Shown here: piece after piece, positions 1-8,153 of the stretch
How positions within the stretch are numbered: position 1 is the stretch's first letter
Layout of the letters: every line of letters begins with the position of its first letter
DNA from: Sphingobacteriia bacterium
Lineage (GTDB): Bacteria; Bacteroidota; Bacteroidia; Chitinophagales; Chitinophagaceae
Reading direction: 5' to 3'
Assembly: GCA_947456855.1 (NCBI GenBank)
Contig: CANGTR010000003.1
Coordinates: 1 to 64,000, forward strand
DNA: 64,000 bases
Translations under genes and position numbers: made by a program
Notes under the pieces: generated by a model
The model's database searches: none
Seen by the model: only the letters and a program-made list of their open reading frames with translations
Told to the model about the DNA's origin: nothing

Positions 1-122
1 AAACCTATGGTATTTGTAGAGTAACAGGAAGGTTAATCGACAAAGCTCGTTTGCGTGCTGTTCCTCATGCAACACTTAGTTTAGAAGCTAAATTAGGTTT
101 GGTAAAGCCTTCTTCTGAATAA
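1..122 (+). CDS. TraR/DksA-type zinc-finger protein, C-terminal end (partial)
   Basis: Only the last 39 codons are in the window, read in frame from base 3 to the TAA at 120-122. The peptide contains YGICRVTGRLIDKARLRAVP and HATLSLEAK, which matches the C-terminal zinc-finger tail of the small DksA/TraR-like proteins common in Bacteroidota. These proteins bind RNA polymerase through its secondary channel and modulate transcription in other bacteria. The C4 zinc motif would start upstream of the window, and only one of its cysteines is visible. It converges on the ABC exporter gene across a long hairpin. The family call rests on recognition of this short tail. Confidence 0.72.
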   Translation, partial: TYGICRVTGRLIDKARLRAVPHATLSLEAKLGLVKPSSE

Positions 123-139
123 ATAGTTCTTATATATTC

Positions 140-250
140 AAAGCTTGATACAAACGTCAACTGCTTTAAAATTGCTGAATTCTTCTCGCTTCGCGATGTC
201 GAATTCAAAGCGCGCAATTTTAAAAAGGTTTCCTTTTTGTATCAAGCTTT
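140..250. repeat. Long nested inverted repeat between convergent genes
   Basis: Arms at 140-154 and 236-250 are exact 15-base reverse complements (AAAGCTTGATACAAA). A second exact pair, 11 bases, lies inside at 165-175 and 214-224. GAATTC occurs at 177-182 and 201-206. The tip TCGC-TTC-GCGA is at 186-196. The whole forms one interrupted hairpin of about 111 bases. The flanking genes converge on it, so a bidirectional terminator is the simplest role. Its length and nested design also fit a palindromic interspersed element. Confidence 0.8.
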
Positions 251-255
251 TTTAA

Positions 256-2085
256 TTACTTCACTTCCTGCATATCTACTAGCTTTTTGTAAATCCCTCC
301 TTTAGCTAATAAACTATCGTGGGTTCCTCTTTCTGCGATCTCACCTTTTTGTAAAACTATTATTTCATTGGCATGTCTGATGGTAGACAATCGATGTGCA
401 ATAACAATGGATGTTCTGTTTTGCATCATATTATTAATGGCGTCTTGTACCAATCTTTCACTTTCGGTATCAAGTGATGAAGTTGCTTCATCTAAAATAA
501 GGATGGGAGGATTTTTTAATACAGCTCTTGCAATAGTAACTCTTTGCCTTTCGCCACCACTCAATTTACTTCCTCTATCCCCAATATTCGTATCAAAACC
601 ATCTTCTTTTTTACGAATAAAATCCAAAGCATTGGCCACTTTAGCTGCATGCTCAATGGATTCTATAGAAGCTAATTCTGTACCTAAAGAAATATTATTG
701 GCAATGGTATCATTGAATAGTATGGGCTCTTGTGTAACGATACCCATTAAATTTCTAATGCTATTTAATGAAAATGATTTGATGTTATTTCCATCAATCA
801 AAATCTCACCACTGCTTACATCGTGAAATCGAGGAATTAAATCGGCTAAGCTGCTTTTGCCAGCACCCGAAGATCCAACCAGGGCAATGGTTTTGCCTTT
901 TTCAATTACCAGATTGATATTTTTTAAAATGGGCACATCGTCATAAGAAAATGAAACGTTTTTAAATTCTATTTTATCCTTGAACTCGGCAATCGTTGCG
1001 GCATTTGGTAAATCATTAACAGTTAATGGTGCTTGTAAAATTTCTTCAATTCTTTTGATTGCAGCACTGCCTCTTTGAGAGTTATAAAATGCTGTTGACA
1101 ATGATTTTGCTGGGTTTATAATTTGGGTGAATATTAAGATATAACTAATAAAACTATCACCTTCTAATCCGGCTTGGTTGCCTAAAACCAATCTGCCTCC
1201 AAACCATAAAATACAACTCAATACCATTACACCCATGAATTCCGACATTGGGGAAGCCAAGTCTCTTCTAAAATTCATTTTATTGCGAATATGATTTAAA
1301 TTATTATTGGTGTTGAAGAAGCGATTTCTTAAAATGGTTTCTGCATTAAAAGCCTTGATAACTCTTAATCCACCTAATGTTTCATCCAAAATAGACATTA
1401 AACTCCCCAATTCTTCTGCAGAAGCTGTGGATTGTTTTTTCAATGATCTACTTAACCTGCCAATTAAAAATCCAGTAACTGGCAATAAAACCAACAAGAA
1501 CAATGATAAGAGAGGGCTGATATACACTAGTACTCCTAAAATGATCAAAATATTCAAAGGATCTCTGATCAATCCTTCTAAAGTACTCATTACGCTCCAT
1601 TCGATCTCGTTGGCATCATTGCTCATCCGGCTAATGATATCACCCTTTTTTTGTTCGGTAAAAAAACCAATGGGCAGTTCTAAAATCTTAGCATACAAAT
1701 CAGACCTTAATTTGGTCATTACATAATTTCGCATTGGCGCCAGAACCCTATAAGACAAATAAGTAAACATATTTTTAAAAAATATGGAAACGATGATAAT
1801 GATACAAACAGTTCCTAAGGCATAAATGGCACCTTCTCGTGCAATTAATTCATTATAGTAATATTTGAAATAATCTATCAAGTTTTTCAATCCTTCAACC
1901 GAAAAGCTCATTTCAGGTTTAACTACTTCCTCTTTTTTATCGGTAAAGAGTAGTTTCAGAATAGGAGATAGCATGGCCAATGAAACCAAAGAAAATAAAA
2001 TAGAAAGTAGGTTGAAAACAACGTATAATGCGATGTTTCGCTTCTGGTTGCTTAGGTAAAATAGGATTCGTTCAAATCGCTTCAT
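256..2085 (-). CDS. ABC exporter, MsbA/multidrug type (fused membrane and ATPase domains)
   Basis: This is a half-size ABC exporter of about 609 residues when started at the ATG at 2085 (MKRFERILFYLS). The open frame extends 16 codons further but that segment does not look like family sequence. The membrane domain covers about residues 20-340 with six predicted helices and the ATPase about 370-609. Visible motifs are Walker A GSSGAGKSS (about 404-412), signature LSGGERQR (about 508-515), Walker B ILILDEATSSLD (about 526) and the H-loop in IVIAHRLST. Proteins of this class act as inner-membrane homodimers; the Bacteroidota members are usually described as lipid A flippase MsbA or multidrug exporters, and the substrate cannot be told here. 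It is divergent from rbfA, with 61 bases between the starts. Confidence 0.93.
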   Translation of the reverse strand: MKRFERILFYLSNQKRNIALYVVFNLLSILFSLVSLAMLSPILKLLFTDKKEEVVKPEMSFSVEGLKNLIDYFKYYYNELIAREGAIYALGTVCIIIIVSIFFKNMFTYLSYRVLAPMRNYVMTKLRSDLYAKILELPIGFFTEQKKGDIISRMSNDANEIEWSVMSTLEGLIRDPLNILIILGVLVYISPLLSLFLLVLLPVTGFLIGRLSRSLKKQSTASAEELGSLMSILDETLGGLRVIKAFNAETILRNRFFNTNNNLNHIRNKMNFRRDLASPMSEFMGVMVLSCILWFGGRLVLGNQAGLEGDSFISYILIFTQIINPAKSLSTAFYNSQRGSAAIKRIEEILQAPLTVNDLPNAATIAEFKDKIEFKNVSFSYDDVPILKNINLVIEKGKTIALVGSSGAGKSSLADLIPRFHDVSSGEILIDGNNIKSFSLNSIRNLMGIVTQEPILFNDTIANNISLGTELASIESIEHAAKVANALDFIRKKEDGFDTNIGDRGSKLSGGERQRVTIARAVLKNPPILILDEATSSLDTESERLVQDAINNMMQNRTSIVIAHRLSTIRHANEIIVLQKGEIAERGTHDSLLAKGGIYKKLVDMQEVK

Positions 2086-2146
2086 ACAGGAATAAATGGT
2101 AAAACACCACAAAGTAACTAATTTTACACCCAATAAACAGTAGAAT

Positions 2147-2530
2147 ATGGAGGAAGGTAAACGTCAAAGACAAATTGCAGGTGCATTGCAGGAACAATTT
2201 AGCGAGATATTTCGTAGGCTTAATCTATCTATGATAGATGGTGGGATGGTGTCTATATCTAGTGTAAAGGTTACACCAGACCTTTTAGAGGCCCGGGTAT
2301 ACATCAGTTTGTTTCAAGTAAAAAATGCATCTAATGTGATGAAAATCATCGAATCCAGGGCCTGGGAAATTAAAAAGGAGCTGGCTGATAAAATGAAGCA
2401 CCAATTAAGGAGAATTCCTGTGATTCATTTTTACAATGATGATACGTTGGATTATGTTTTTAAAATGGAGCAAGTATTTAAAGAAATTAATGAGGGCGGA
2501 ACAAGTTCTAATGAAAACAAAAATGAATAA
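2147..2530 (+). CDS. rbfA: Ribosome-binding factor A
   Basis: The 127-residue protein has normal RbfA length and the KH-like fold pattern: GMVSISSVKVTPDLLEARVY in the middle and MKHQLRRIPVIHFYNDDT near the end. RbfA binds the 30S subunit and helps 16S rRNA 5'-end maturation, notably at low temperature. A near-consensus -7 box (TAATTTTA, 2119-2126) lies 20 bases before the ATG. The next gene is an FtsX-like permease on the same strand, separated by a repeat array. Confidence 0.93.
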   Translation: MEEGKRQRQIAGALQEQFSEIFRRLNLSMIDGGMVSISSVKVTPDLLEARVYISLFQVKNASNVMKIIESRAWEIKKELADKMKHQLRRIPVIHFYNDDTLDYVFKMEQVFKEINEGGTSSNENKNE

Positions 2531-2550
2531 ACTTAATACAATGTAAAGTG

Positions 2551-2598
2551 TATCTCATAATTCATATCTTATAATTCATATCTCATAATTCATAATTC
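2551..2598. repeat. Heptamer-type tandem array A (14-base units)
   Basis: Three tandem 14-base units (TATCTCATAATTCA at 2551-2564 and 2579-2592, TATCTTATAATTCA at 2565-2578) plus a partial unit fill the gap between rbfA and the next start codon. The unit is a dimer of the 7-base period seen in the other arrays of this window. It is the only array where the TATCTC strand, not GAGATA, follows the upstream gene in the sense direction. Confidence 0.9.
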
Positions 2599-2603
2599 TT
2601 CAT

Positions 2604-3812
2604 TTGAACCTGCTTTTCGCCTGGCGCTATTTTAGATCAAAAAAATCAACCAATGCAATTAATATTATTGCTTGGATAGCTGTTACTGCCATTGCTGTAG
2701 GAACAGCTGCGCTTGTTATTATTTTAAGTGTATTTAATGGGTTTGAAGATTTGGTAAAAGGATTGTACGGCGATTTTTATGCTTCGGTAAAGGTTGTGCC
2801 TGCACAAGCAAAAACCTTTCATATTTCTGCCGATCAGCTCAATCAATTAAAGGCGATAAAACAAATCAAAGCAACAAGTTTTATTGCCGAAGAGAAAGCA
2901 TTGTTAATGGGAAATTATCAAGCCATTGTAACAGTTAAAGGTGTTGAGGATAATTACAATAATATCAATAATATATCAAAATATGTAAAACGTGGAAGCT
3001 TTGAACTTGGAGACAAGGAAAACCCTGGAATTATTATGGGTGCTGGCATAGAGAATGCCGCAGGAGTGGATATAGAGCGAGGTTTAACGCCCACTATTTT
3101 ATACATGCCCAATCAAAATGCAGCTAATTTGAGTGCTACGGATGGCTTAAATTCTTATGTTGTTAAACCAACCGGAACATTTGTTATTCAACAGGATTTT
3201 GACAATAAATATGCATTTACGAATTTGGCTTTTTTAAAGTACATGTTGAATATGTCGGAGGATGAATATAGTGCAATAGAAATAAAAACAAATGGACAAG
3301 ATGAACTGGTAAAAAGGGATCTACAAAAATTATTAGGGAGTGGATATAAAGTGCAAACTCGATATGAACAAAACCAATCTTTGTATGCAGTTATGCAAAT
3401 GGAGAAATGGGTAATTTATGCAATATTGTCTTTGATTTTAGTTGTAGCTGCATTCAATATGATAGGTGCTTTAACCATGTTGGTTTTAGAGAAACAAAAA
3501 GACATTGCAGTATTAAAAGCAATGGGGGCAGATGATGGTAGAATTCGAAGTATTTTTTTACTAGAAGGATTGTTATTGGCTGGAATAGGAACAGGATTAG
3601 GATTGTTTATTGCAACTTGCATTTGTTGGTTGCAAATAAAATACCATTTAATCAAATTGGGGGGATCAACTTTTATTATAGATTACTATCCTGTAAAAAC
3701 AGCCATCTCCGATTATTTATTGGTATTTTTAACAGTGAGTGGTATTGCTTTTTCAGCAGCATGGTTCACTTCCAGAAAATCGAGTAAAGCCTCTTACTCC
3801 CTCAGAACCTAA
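2604..3812 (+). CDS. FtsX/LolE-like ABC transporter permease
   Basis: This 402-residue membrane protein has the LolC/LolE-MacB permease layout: one helix near the N-terminus (about 22-45), a large extracytoplasmic domain (about 46-268), then three helices (about 270-295, 318-345, 370-390). The FtsX core is seen in FNMIGALTMLVLEKQKDIAV followed by LKAMGADDGRIRSIFLLEG. Such permeases work with a separate LolD-like ATPase on lipoprotein release or other envelope tasks; no ATPase gene is adjacent. The best start is TTG at 2604 (L-N-L-L-F-A-W), and no in-frame ATG gives a better N-terminus. Array A ends only a few bases before it. Confidence 0.88.
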   Translation: MNLLFAWRYFRSKKSTNAINIIAWIAVTAIAVGTAALVIILSVFNGFEDLVKGLYGDFYASVKVVPAQAKTFHISADQLNQLKAIKQIKATSFIAEEKALLMGNYQAIVTVKGVEDNYNNINNISKYVKRGSFELGDKENPGIIMGAGIENAAGVDIERGLTPTILYMPNQNAANLSATDGLNSYVVKPTGTFVIQQDFDNKYAFTNLAFLKYMLNMSEDEYSAIEIKTNGQDELVKRDLQKLLGSGYKVQTRYEQNQSLYAVMQMEKWVIYAILSLILVVAAFNMIGALTMLVLEKQKDIAVLKAMGADDGRIRSIFLLEGLLLAGIGTGLGLFIATCICWLQIKYHLIKLGGSTFIIDYYPVKTAISDYLLVFLTVSGIAFSAAWFTSRKSSKASYSLRT

Positions 3813-3881
3813 TATCTCTTATCTTGTATCTCTAATCTCTAATCTCTAATCTCTTATCTTGTATCTCTTATCTCTTATCTC
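3813..3881. repeat. Heptamer-type tandem array B
   Basis: About ten 7-base units of ATCTCTT/ATCTCTA, with some ATCTTGT variants, fill the whole gap between the stop codon of the FtsX-like gene and the stop codon of the convergent transketolase gene. On the minus strand the transketolase stop TAG runs directly into GAGATAAGAGATAAG. Confidence 0.93.
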
Positions 3882-4724
3882 CTAATAGTCTCCCAGAGTT
3901 TCTGGCAACTGCGCCAAAGCTTTAGCTAGCTGATCATCATTGGGGGCAATTCCATGCCATTCATGGCTGCCTTCCATAAAATCAACGCCCTTGCCCATTT
4001 CTGTTGTCATCAATATGCAAATAGGTTTTCCTTGACCTGTCATTGACTTTGCTTTATCTAAAACAGAAACAACATCATCCATATCGTTGCCATTCATGTC
4101 TAAAACAGTCCAGTTGAATGCTTCAAATTTGGTTTTCAAGTTATCTAAATTCAAAACTTTATTGGTTGGCCCATCAATTTGTTGACCATTAACGTCAATT
4201 GTAATAATCAGGTTATCTACTTTATTATGAGGCGCAAATAAAATGGCTTCCCAATTTTGTCCTTCTTGTAATTCACCATCACCATGCAATGAAAATACCA
4301 AGTGCGGATCGTTATTCAGTTTTTTTGTTAATGCAGCGCCAATTGCAACACTCATACCTTGTCCTAATGATCCACTAGCAATTCTTACACCAGGAAGGTG
4401 TTCATGAGTAGTTGGATGACCTTGTAAACGGGTATTGATTTTTCTGAAACTCGCTAATTCTTTAACATCAAAATAGCCAGAACGGGCTAAAACAGAGTAG
4501 AATACAGGCGAAATATGACCATTCGATAAAAAGAACAGGTCTTCATTTACTCCATCCATTTTAAAATCTGTATGATGAGTCATTGAATGAAAATACAAAG
4601 CAGTTAAGAAATCGGCGCAGCCTAAAGAGCCTCCAGGGTGTCCACTTTGAACGGCATGCACCATTCTTACTATATCTCTTCTTACCTGACTGGTTATTTT
4701 TTTCAACTCATCAATACTTGCCAT
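3882..4724 (-). CDS. Transketolase, N-terminal (TPP-binding) subunit
   Basis: This is the N-terminal half of transketolase made as a separate protein, 280 residues from ATG 4724 (MASIDELKKITSQ). It carries SGHPGGSLGCADFL (about 27-40), GSLGQGMSVAIGAAL (about 118-132) and the thiamine-diphosphate motif GDGELQEGQNWE from about 148. A complete enzyme needs the pyrimidine-binding and C-terminal domains from a partner subunit; no such gene is in the window. With its partner it would act in the non-oxidative pentose phosphate pathway. A near-consensus -7 box (TATCTTCG on the minus strand, 4752-4759) lies 27 bases upstream. Its stop codon abuts array B. Confidence 0.92.
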   Translation of the reverse strand: MASIDELKKITSQVRRDIVRMVHAVQSGHPGGSLGCADFLTALYFHSMTHHTDFKMDGVNEDLFFLSNGHISPVFYSVLARSGYFDVKELASFRKINTRLQGHPTTHEHLPGVRIASGSLGQGMSVAIGAALTKKLNNDPHLVFSLHGDGELQEGQNWEAILFAPHNKVDNLIITIDVNGQQIDGPTNKVLNLDNLKTKFEAFNWTVLDMNGNDMDDVVSVLDKAKSMTGQGKPICILMTTEMGKGVDFMEGSHEWHGIAPNDDQLAKALAQLPETLGDY

Positions 4725-5127
4725 ATAAAAGGTTTTTTTTGGATTGAGCAGCGAAGATAAAACCAATTGCACCATTATAAGAAGTAAAATACTAAAATCT
4801 TGGTATGGCAGATGAAAAAAGGATTAACTATGTTCGTAAATTGCTGATTCAATAACAATTTACCAATGCTTAGTACCAATCCTTCCTTCTGATTATCCAG
4901 GTATCAAACATTATTCTCTAACTGTAGTTTTTATAGGTGTTCGCCTTTTTCTTCTGATCTCAACCTTATCTCAATCTTATCTTTCATAGATGGTTATACG
5001 GAGTAAAGACGCATGTAGTGGAAATGCCTCAGCCGTTTTAAAGCAAATAGTTCTCCCTAAGTAAAAGCATGAGATAAAGTATAATTTGAAATGATTCTGT
5101 AGATTTGCGCTAATTTAAAAAGCTATT
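4725..5127. other. Intergenic region before frr
   Basis: The roughly 400 bases between the divergent transketolase and frr genes hold the frr -7 box and little else. A 16-codon open frame from ATG 4805 reads MADEKRINYVRKLLIQ then stops; I see no support for it as a gene. A short TTATCTCAATCTTATCT-like run near 4960-4985 may be a decayed heptamer array. I see no tRNA or structured RNA. Confidence 0.6.
5100..5107 (+). promoter_or_regulatory. -7 box (TANNTTTG) of frr
   Basis: TAGATTTG matches the Bacteroidota -7 consensus TANNTTTG exactly and ends 20 bases before the frr ATG. A TTTG at 5085-5088 is too close to be a normal -33 element. Confidence 0.6.
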
Positions 5128-5691
5128 ATGACGGAAGACATTGATTTGATATTATCAGATTTAACCGAAACTATGCAGAAAGGGATTCAGCATTTAGAAG
5201 CTGAATTGGTTAAAATCCGTGCTGGGAAAGCTAATCCAGCTATGTTAGACGGATTAAATGTAGATTATTATGGTGCACCTACTGCGATCAATCAGGTTGC
5301 GAATATTCAGGTATTGGATGCTAGAACTATTAGTATTCAGCCATGGGAAAAAAACATGTTACAAGCCATTGAGAAATCGATCATGGCTGCAAATATTGGG
5401 GTAACACCTCAAAACGATGGTGTTCAAATCAGGTTATTTATGCCCCCTCTAACAGAAGAAAGAAGAAAAGAATTGGTAAAAAAAGCCAGTGCAGAAGGAG
5501 AGCATTCTAAGGTTGCTCTTCGAAATGTAAGAAGGGATGCAATAGAACAAGTAAAAAAATTACAAAAAGACGGGTTGAGTGAAGATGCAGCTAAAGATGC
5601 TGAAAAAAACATTCAGGAAACCACCGATAAATTTATTCTTCTGGTAGAAAAACATTTGGCTGCCAAAGAAAAAGAGATGATGGTTATTTAG
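5128..5691 (+). CDS. frr: Ribosome-recycling factor
   Basis: The 187-residue protein is full length for RRF. Family sequence includes MQKGIQHLEAELVKIRAGKA with NPAMLDGLNVDYYGAPTAI, then VRRDAIEQVKKLQKDGLSED and a long C-terminal helix. RRF and EF-G split the post-termination 70S ribosome. It starts at ATG 5128 behind an exact -7 box. Its last 8 bases overlap the end of the convergent EamA gene. Confidence 0.96.
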   Translation: MTEDIDLILSDLTETMQKGIQHLEAELVKIRAGKANPAMLDGLNVDYYGAPTAINQVANIQVLDARTISIQPWEKNMLQAIEKSIMAANIGVTPQNDGVQIRLFMPPLTEERRKELVKKASAEGEHSKVALRNVRRDAIEQVKKLQKDGLSEDAAKDAEKNIQETTDKFILLVEKHLAAKEKEMMVI

Positions 5692-6556
5692 TTTTTTTAT
5701 TAACTAAGTAAACTCCAACTAAAATAATAGAAAGGCATACTACCTGTTGAATATTTACATGTTCTCCGCCCCATATGCCCCAGCCGATGGCTACAAATGG
5801 GATTCCATAAGTAACTGTAGATGCAAATAAAGCACCAGCACGTTTTACCAGCATGTAAAAAAGAATGGAGGCAATGGCTGTTCCAAATACACCCAATGTA
5901 GCAGAAGCTAATGTAGACTGTATATAGTTATGCTCAGAAAGGGGTAAAGCAAAAAATCCGGTGAATTGAAGTATCAACCCGCAAGGGATGATTAAGAAAA
6001 TAAATGCCATAGAAGCAATTTCTAATGAACCTATTCCTTGCATATTCTTTCCTACCATATTTACATTGATCCCATAGAATAGGGTGGCCAATAATACAAG
6101 GAATGCGTAACTTATATATTGAACTGTAATATTTGCTCCAGCAGCAACCAATAAGGTTAAACCTATAAAACCAATGATGATACCTACAACTTGATTCATT
6201 TTTACCTTAAGTTGAAAAAAACCAATACCGGTAACTATAACAAATAGAGGGGTTAATGCATTTAAAATACCCGCCAATGCACTGTCTATTTTAGTTTCTG
6301 CAATACAAAATAAATAGGCAGGAAAAAAACTGCCCAATAAGCCAGAAAGCACCACCAAAGCTCTTTTTTGGGATGGAATATGTTTAAATGCTTTGATGGC
6401 GAAAGGCAATAGAATGATTCCCGCACTCATAATTCTTATTGAAGCCACTTGATAAGGGCTCAACACATTCATGCCCCCTTTCATTAAAATAAAAGAACTG
6501 CCCCAGATTAAGCAAAGTGCAATAAAAATTAGCCAATTAATGATTTTCTTTCCCAA
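5684..6556 (-). CDS. EamA/DMT-superfamily permease
   Basis: The 290-residue hydrophobic protein has about ten predicted helices and two EamA repeats. The first repeat has LCLIWGSSFILMKGGMNVLS, PYQVASIRIMSAGIILLPFA and ALAGILNALTPLF; the second repeat begins near residue 150. DMT permeases export amino acids, metabolites or drugs; substrate cannot be predicted. The only reasonable start is TTG at 6556 (M-G-K-K-I-I-N-W), with no in-frame ATG upstream. It overlaps frr by 8 bases at the 3' ends and is divergent from mscL. Confidence 0.87.
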   Translation of the reverse strand: MGKKIINWLIFIALCLIWGSSFILMKGGMNVLSPYQVASIRIMSAGIILLPFAIKAFKHIPSQKRALVVLSGLLGSFFPAYLFCIAETKIDSALAGILNALTPLFVIVTGIGFFQLKVKMNQVVGIIIGFIGLTLLVAAGANITVQYISYAFLVLLATLFYGINVNMVGKNMQGIGSLEIASMAFIFLIIPCGLILQFTGFFALPLSEHNYIQSTLASATLGVFGTAIASILFYMLVKRAGALFASTVTYGIPFVAIGWGIWGGEHVNIQQVVCLSIILVGVYLVNKKTK

Positions 6557-6650
6557 CGTAATTATTTGTTCAAAGATGCAATTTTATGTTGCATTATGAA
6601 GATTTAAAAAAATTCATTATTTTTATTCCCATTATTAAAACAATTTAGAT

Positions 6651-7088
6651 ATGGGAATGTTGAAAGAATTCAAAGAGTTTGCCGTAAGAGGCAATTTAGT
6701 AGATACAGCAGTTGCATTTGTTATGGGTGTTTCTTTTGGTAAAATTGTTACTTCTTTTGTGGATGGAATGGTTATGCCATTGGTAGGAATGCTAACAGGC
6801 GGGGTAGATTTCAATGATAAAAAATTTGTATTAAAATCTGCAGTAGATGTTGTAAAAGACGCAGCAGGAGTGGTTCTGACTCCAGCAGTTCCAGAAGTTT
6901 CCGTGAAGTATGGCACATTTATTACCAATCTATTTGATTTTATAGTAGTTGCCTTTGCGGTGTTTATGGTAATCAAAGGAATTAATAAGATCAAAAAAGA
7001 AACAGTAGCAGACTCAGCAGCCGAACCAGCTGGCCCCTCTAGTACAGATGCTTTATTGATGGAAATAAGAGACTCTTTAAAGAAGTAG
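6651..7088 (+). CDS. mscL: Large-conductance mechanosensitive channel
   Basis: The 145-residue protein is normal MscL size. The pore helix is seen in FKEFAVRGNLVDTAVAFVMG, with GKIVTSFVDGMVMPLVGMLTGG after it, and the second helix in FLFDFIVVAFAVFMVIKGIN-like sequence (TNLFDFIVVAFAVFMVIKGI). It forms a pentameric inner-membrane valve that opens at extreme turgor. The C-terminal tail is charged. A partial -7 box (TATTTTTA, 6618-6625) precedes the ATG, and a strong terminator follows the stop. Confidence 0.96.
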   Translation: MGMLKEFKEFAVRGNLVDTAVAFVMGVSFGKIVTSFVDGMVMPLVGMLTGGVDFNDKKFVLKSAVDVVKDAAGVVLTPAVPEVSVKYGTFITNLFDFIVVAFAVFMVIKGINKIKKETVADSAAEPAGPSSTDALLMEIRDSLKK

Positions 7089-7115
7089 CACCTTTTGGTG
7101 GATAACTATTTAGTA

Positions 7116-7140
7116 AAACAGGCTTTTTTAAAGCCTGTTT
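7116..7140 (+). terminator. Stem-loop after mscL
   Basis: Eleven-base arms AAACAGGCTTT (7116-7126) and AAAGCCTGTTT (7130-7140) with a three-base loop. It is followed by a weak T-rich stretch. It separates mscL from scpA. Confidence 0.8.
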
Positions 7141-7171
7141 ATGTTTCTTTGTATCAATCAATGCAATTGAA

Positions 7172-7963
7172 GTGAGTGCAGTTAATTATCAGATTAAGTT
7201 AGATCAGTTTGAAGGACCTTTCGACCTATTGTTGTTTTTTATCGAAAGAGATGAATTGGATATTTATAATATCCCCATTACCAAAATCATCAATGATTTC
7301 CTAGACTTTATTCATAGTTCGGAGAAATTGAATATTGAATTAAGCAGTGAGTTTATTCTATTCATTTCAACCTTAATGAGAATTAAGGCTAGATTGTTGT
7401 TGCCTCGAAAAGAAATTGATGCTTCCGGTAATGAAATAGACCCTCGTCAAGAATTAATTGATAAAATTTTAGAATACAAACGTTTTAAAGAAGCGGCAGT
7501 TCAAATGGCTGAAATGGAAGCTATGAGAATGCTGATGGTAAAACGTGGAAATCTTCAAAAAGAAATTGCAGCAATAGGAGAGGAAGCTTCTGAAGGAACT
7601 GAGATCCAAAATATTACTTTATTCAAATTGATGAAATCTTTTGAAAAGGTAATGCAACGTGTACATGACAGACAAAACAAACCTGTACACACTGTTGTTC
7701 GTTACAACTATACTATGGAAGGAAGCCGAGATTATATGCTCGATTTTGTGGCGAAAGAAAAAACGGTAGCTTTCGAAAAAGTATTTGAAATATGCGAAGA
7801 TCGCATCCATGCAATATTCTTATTCTTATCTATACTCGAATTATCTCAACAAAAATTCATGAAATTATTGGTTGGCCAGGGCATGAATAATTTTATTGTT
7901 GAATGGAACGACAATCGTGCAGCTGATATAGCGGAGGAAGGATTGGCTGAGGAAGAGATATGA
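7172..7963 (+). CDS. scpA: Segregation and condensation protein A
   Basis: The 263-residue protein is ScpA, the kleisin subunit of the SMC-ScpA-ScpB chromosome condensin. The N-terminal signature YQIKLDQFEGPFDLLLFFIE is clear, followed by LDIYNIPITKIINDFLDFI and LIDKILEYKRFKEAA. The start is GTG at 7172 (M-S-A-V-N-Y-Q). The last codons (GAA GAG ATA TGA) merge into the heptamer array, so the repeat begins inside the coding end. No scpB or smc gene is nearby. Confidence 0.92.
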   Translation: MSAVNYQIKLDQFEGPFDLLLFFIERDELDIYNIPITKIINDFLDFIHSSEKLNIELSSEFILFISTLMRIKARLLLPRKEIDASGNEIDPRQELIDKILEYKRFKEAAVQMAEMEAMRMLMVKRGNLQKEIAAIGEEASEGTEIQNITLFKLMKSFEKVMQRVHDRQNKPVHTVVRYNYTMEGSRDYMLDFVAKEKTVAFEKVFEICEDRIHAIFLFLSILELSQQKFMKLLVGQGMNNFIVEWNDNRAADIAEEGLAEEEI

Positions 7964-8053
7964 GATAAAAGATAGGAGATATAAGATATGAGATATAAGA
8001 TATAAGATATAAGATATAAGATAGGAGATATAAGATAGGAGATATAAGATATT
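7956..8053. repeat. Heptamer-type tandem array C-left (GAGATA on plus strand)
   Basis: About fourteen units of AGATATA/AGATATG/AGATAGG run from the last codons of scpA to 8053. On the plus strand, sense for scpA, the array reads GAGATATGAGATAAAAGATAG. It is followed by about 17 unique bases and then the oppositely oriented array C-right. Confidence 0.93.
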
Positions 8054-8070
8054 AATGAACACTTAAAATG

Positions 8071-8150
8071 TATCTCTTAATTCATATCTCTTAACTCATA
8101 TCTCATAATTAATATCTCATAATTCATATCTCATAATTCAGATCTCTTCA
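8071..8150. repeat. Heptamer-type tandem array C-right (14-base units)
   Basis: Five 14-base units of TATCTCATAATTCA type (8071-8140) plus a partial unit end close to the dxs stop codon. The units match array A closely. Read on the minus strand, sense for dxs, it is a GAGATATGAATTAT array just downstream of the dxs stop. Confidence 0.92.
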
Positions 8151-8153
8151 TAC

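Noticed and set aside
4805-4855. Sixteen-codon open frame MADEKRINYVRKLLIQ
   Set aside because: Too short, no promoter or ribosome site, and no conserved context.
7956-8150. CRISPR-like repeat region
   Set aside because: The units are 7 or 14 bases, contiguous and degenerate, with no spacers and no cas genes nearby.
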